Origin: Granulicatella elegans
Lineage (GTDB): Bacteria > Bacillota > Bacilli > Lactobacillales > Aerococcaceae
Assembly: GCF_020735385.1 (NCBI RefSeq)
Contig: NZ_CP085953.1
Coordinates: 1,116,001-1,180,000 of the forward strand
Direction of reading: 5' to 3'
Length of the DNA stretch: 64,000 bases
The notes under the pieces: model-generated
The model's input: only the letters and a program-made list of their open reading frames with translations
The model's database searches: none
What the model was told of the DNA's origin: nothing
Program-made: the position numbers and the translations under genes
In this document: piece after piece, positions 59,940 through 64,000 of the stretch
Numbering within the stretch: the first letter of the stretch is position 1
How the letters are laid out: every line of letters starts with the position of its first letter

Positions 59940-60108
59940 GAGAGAAATCCTCCTTTGATTTGTTTTAGTCGACTTAATCATAACTCGGATTTCTCTTTTT
60001 TGCATGTAAAAAATCCTGTCGGTGATTTCTCACCAACAGGATTTGTCGAACAAGCAAAAAACTACAGTCTTTTTTTCGTAAAAATATAAAAAATGTTAAA
60101 AAATGGAC

Positions 60109-60137
60109 TTGCAAAGGAAGAAAATCTATGGTAAATT
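60109..60137 (+). promoter_or_regulatory. rRNA operon promoter P1 (candidate)
   Basis: TTGCAA (60109-60114), 17 bp, TAAATT (60132-60137), about 100 bp upstream of P2. Confidence 0.55.
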
Positions 60138-60211
60138 ATAAACACTGTTAACGAACGTTCGCCTTTGAAACGATTGCGAAAAATAAATTTAAAATAAATT
60201 TTAAAAAGTAG

Positions 60212-60240
60212 TTGACAGAAAAAAACACCTGTGATAATAT
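60212..60240 (+). promoter_or_regulatory. rRNA operon promoter P2
   Basis: Consensus TTGACA (60212-60217), 17 bp, TAATAT (60235-60240). The leader that follows contains TTGAAAACTAAACAAAG (about 60274-60290), complementary to a segment after 16S (about 62018-62036), so the two can form the RNase III processing stalk around 16S. Confidence 0.85.
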
Positions 60241-60406
60241 ATAGGAGTTGTCGCGATAAAGCGACGTTGACCTTTGAAAACTAAACAAAGAAGACAAACC
60301 AAATGTGTAGGGACTTCACAAAAGTGAAGAAACAACAATTTCTTTTCTCTAAGGAGAAAAACAATAAGTCAGTAATTAAAATGAGCTTTCAAAAGCTCAT
60401 GAATGT

Positions 60407-61964
<1,558 letters not shown>

Positions 61965-62070
61965 ATAACATCTAATGTTTCGACGTTAGATGAACACGGA
62001 ACCCTACAGGTTGAAATCTTTGTTTAGTTTTGAGAGGTTAACTCTCAAAACAATAAGTCTAAATCCGAAC

Positions 62071-62144
<74 letters not shown>

Positions 62145-62161
62145 TAAGTTTCGAATTTAAT

Positions 62162-62234
62162 GGGGGCTTAGCTCAGCTGGGAGAGCGCCTGCTTTGCACG
62201 CAGGAGGTCAGCGGTTCGATCCCGCTAGTCTCCA
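62162..62234 (+). tRNA. tRNA-Ala (TGC)
   Basis: Acceptor GGGGGCT/AGTCTCC (two G-T pairs), anticodon loop TTTGCAC (TGC), T arm GCGGTTCGATCCCGC. CCA not encoded. Confidence 0.96.
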
Positions 62235-62367
62235 TACTATCCGAAAGGATAGAAACTCGACCTTTGAAAACTGAATACTATATCACAAATGAAAACCAAA
62301 AATTTACCGAGAGTTAGAGAAATCTAACGAAAAAGAGTTTTTTAACAAGAAGCAACGCGACCATAAT

Positions 62368-64000
<1,633 letters not shown>

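Larger units (their letters stand above)
58371..60055 (-). mobile_element. ISL3-type insertion sequence, copy B, complete, 1685 bp
   Basis: Same length and ends as copy A at 23406-25090 but opposite orientation, with its own 8-bp duplication AAAAAACT (58363-58370 and 60056-60063). The left end differs by a base (GCTTGTTCGAC for GGTTGTTCGAC). Only a few internal differences are seen. Confidence 0.94.
58349..60074 (+). terminator. stk terminator split by an insertion sequence
   Basis: The left arm AAAGACTGTAG (58349-58359) and right arm CTACAGTCTTT with T-run (60062-60074) form a perfect 11-bp stem. The 1685-bp element sits in the loop, with the duplicated target AAAAAACT on both sides. Removing it and one target copy restores a normal terminator. 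Confidence 0.85.

Overview
The window is a chromosomal segment of a low-GC Gram-positive coccus of the order Lactobacillales. Evidence is the AT-rich, strongly polarised gene content (secA-prfB, ftsEX, murF/ddl/alr, a PASTA-domain kinase), AAGGAGG ribosome binding sites, an Enterococcus-type V-ATPase operon and an rRNA operon carrying tRNA-Ile and tRNA-Ala. The 16S sequence and gene order suggest family Carnobacteriaceae, with Granulicatella as my best guess; this is inference and a 16S database comparison would settle it.

Layout. 1-18.2 kb is conserved core: the 3' part of secA, prfB with its programmed +1 frameshift, a degenerate M32-peptidase-like gene behind a structured repeat, ftsEX, T-box-controlled valS, folC, radC, an apparently free-standing small RNA, ddl, murF, a DEAD-box helicase, and acpS-alr-mazF. 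18.2-25.1 kb holds an ISL3-family element, a probable haem-efflux/haem-sensing module (hrtBA-hssRS-like) with an HssR-like direct repeat in its promoter, and a second ISL3-type element. 25.6-34.2 kb is accessory DNA: a frameshifted IS30-family element, then a small regulator, a single-chain restriction-methylation-specificity protein, a tyrosine recombinase and a silent specificity cassette, then about 1.5 kb of gene-poor DNA ending at a tRNA-Lys gene. 34.4-41 kb returns to core genes: pnp, rnjB with a ThiT-like transporter, cls, and a YolD-like gene under a LexA-type promoter. 41.2-49.7 kb is a nine-gene V-ATPase operon whose rotor subunit has the Na+-site residues. 49.9-58.3 kb is gmk-rpoZ, then priA-fmt-rsmB-stp-stk. 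58.4-60.1 kb is a nearly identical inverted copy of the second ISL3-type element. The window ends with a rRNA operon (16S, tRNA-Ile, tRNA-Ala, start of 23S).

Most interesting system. The R-M-S gene (27099-30803), its adjacent recombinase and the promoterless cassette downstream look like a phase-variable modification locus. Exact direct repeats of 26 and 33 bp flank the second target-recognition domain in both the expressed gene and the silent cassette, and the reading frame is kept across the left repeat. Recombination there would replace the second recognition half of a one-polypeptide restriction-modification enzyme.

Other points. A structured intergenic repeat family shows a compensatory base change between copies. 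All three ISL3-type insertions have exact 8-bp target duplications and lie between a stop codon and its terminator or inside the terminator loop. The two 1685-bp copies carry an intricately self-complementary 127-bp tail.
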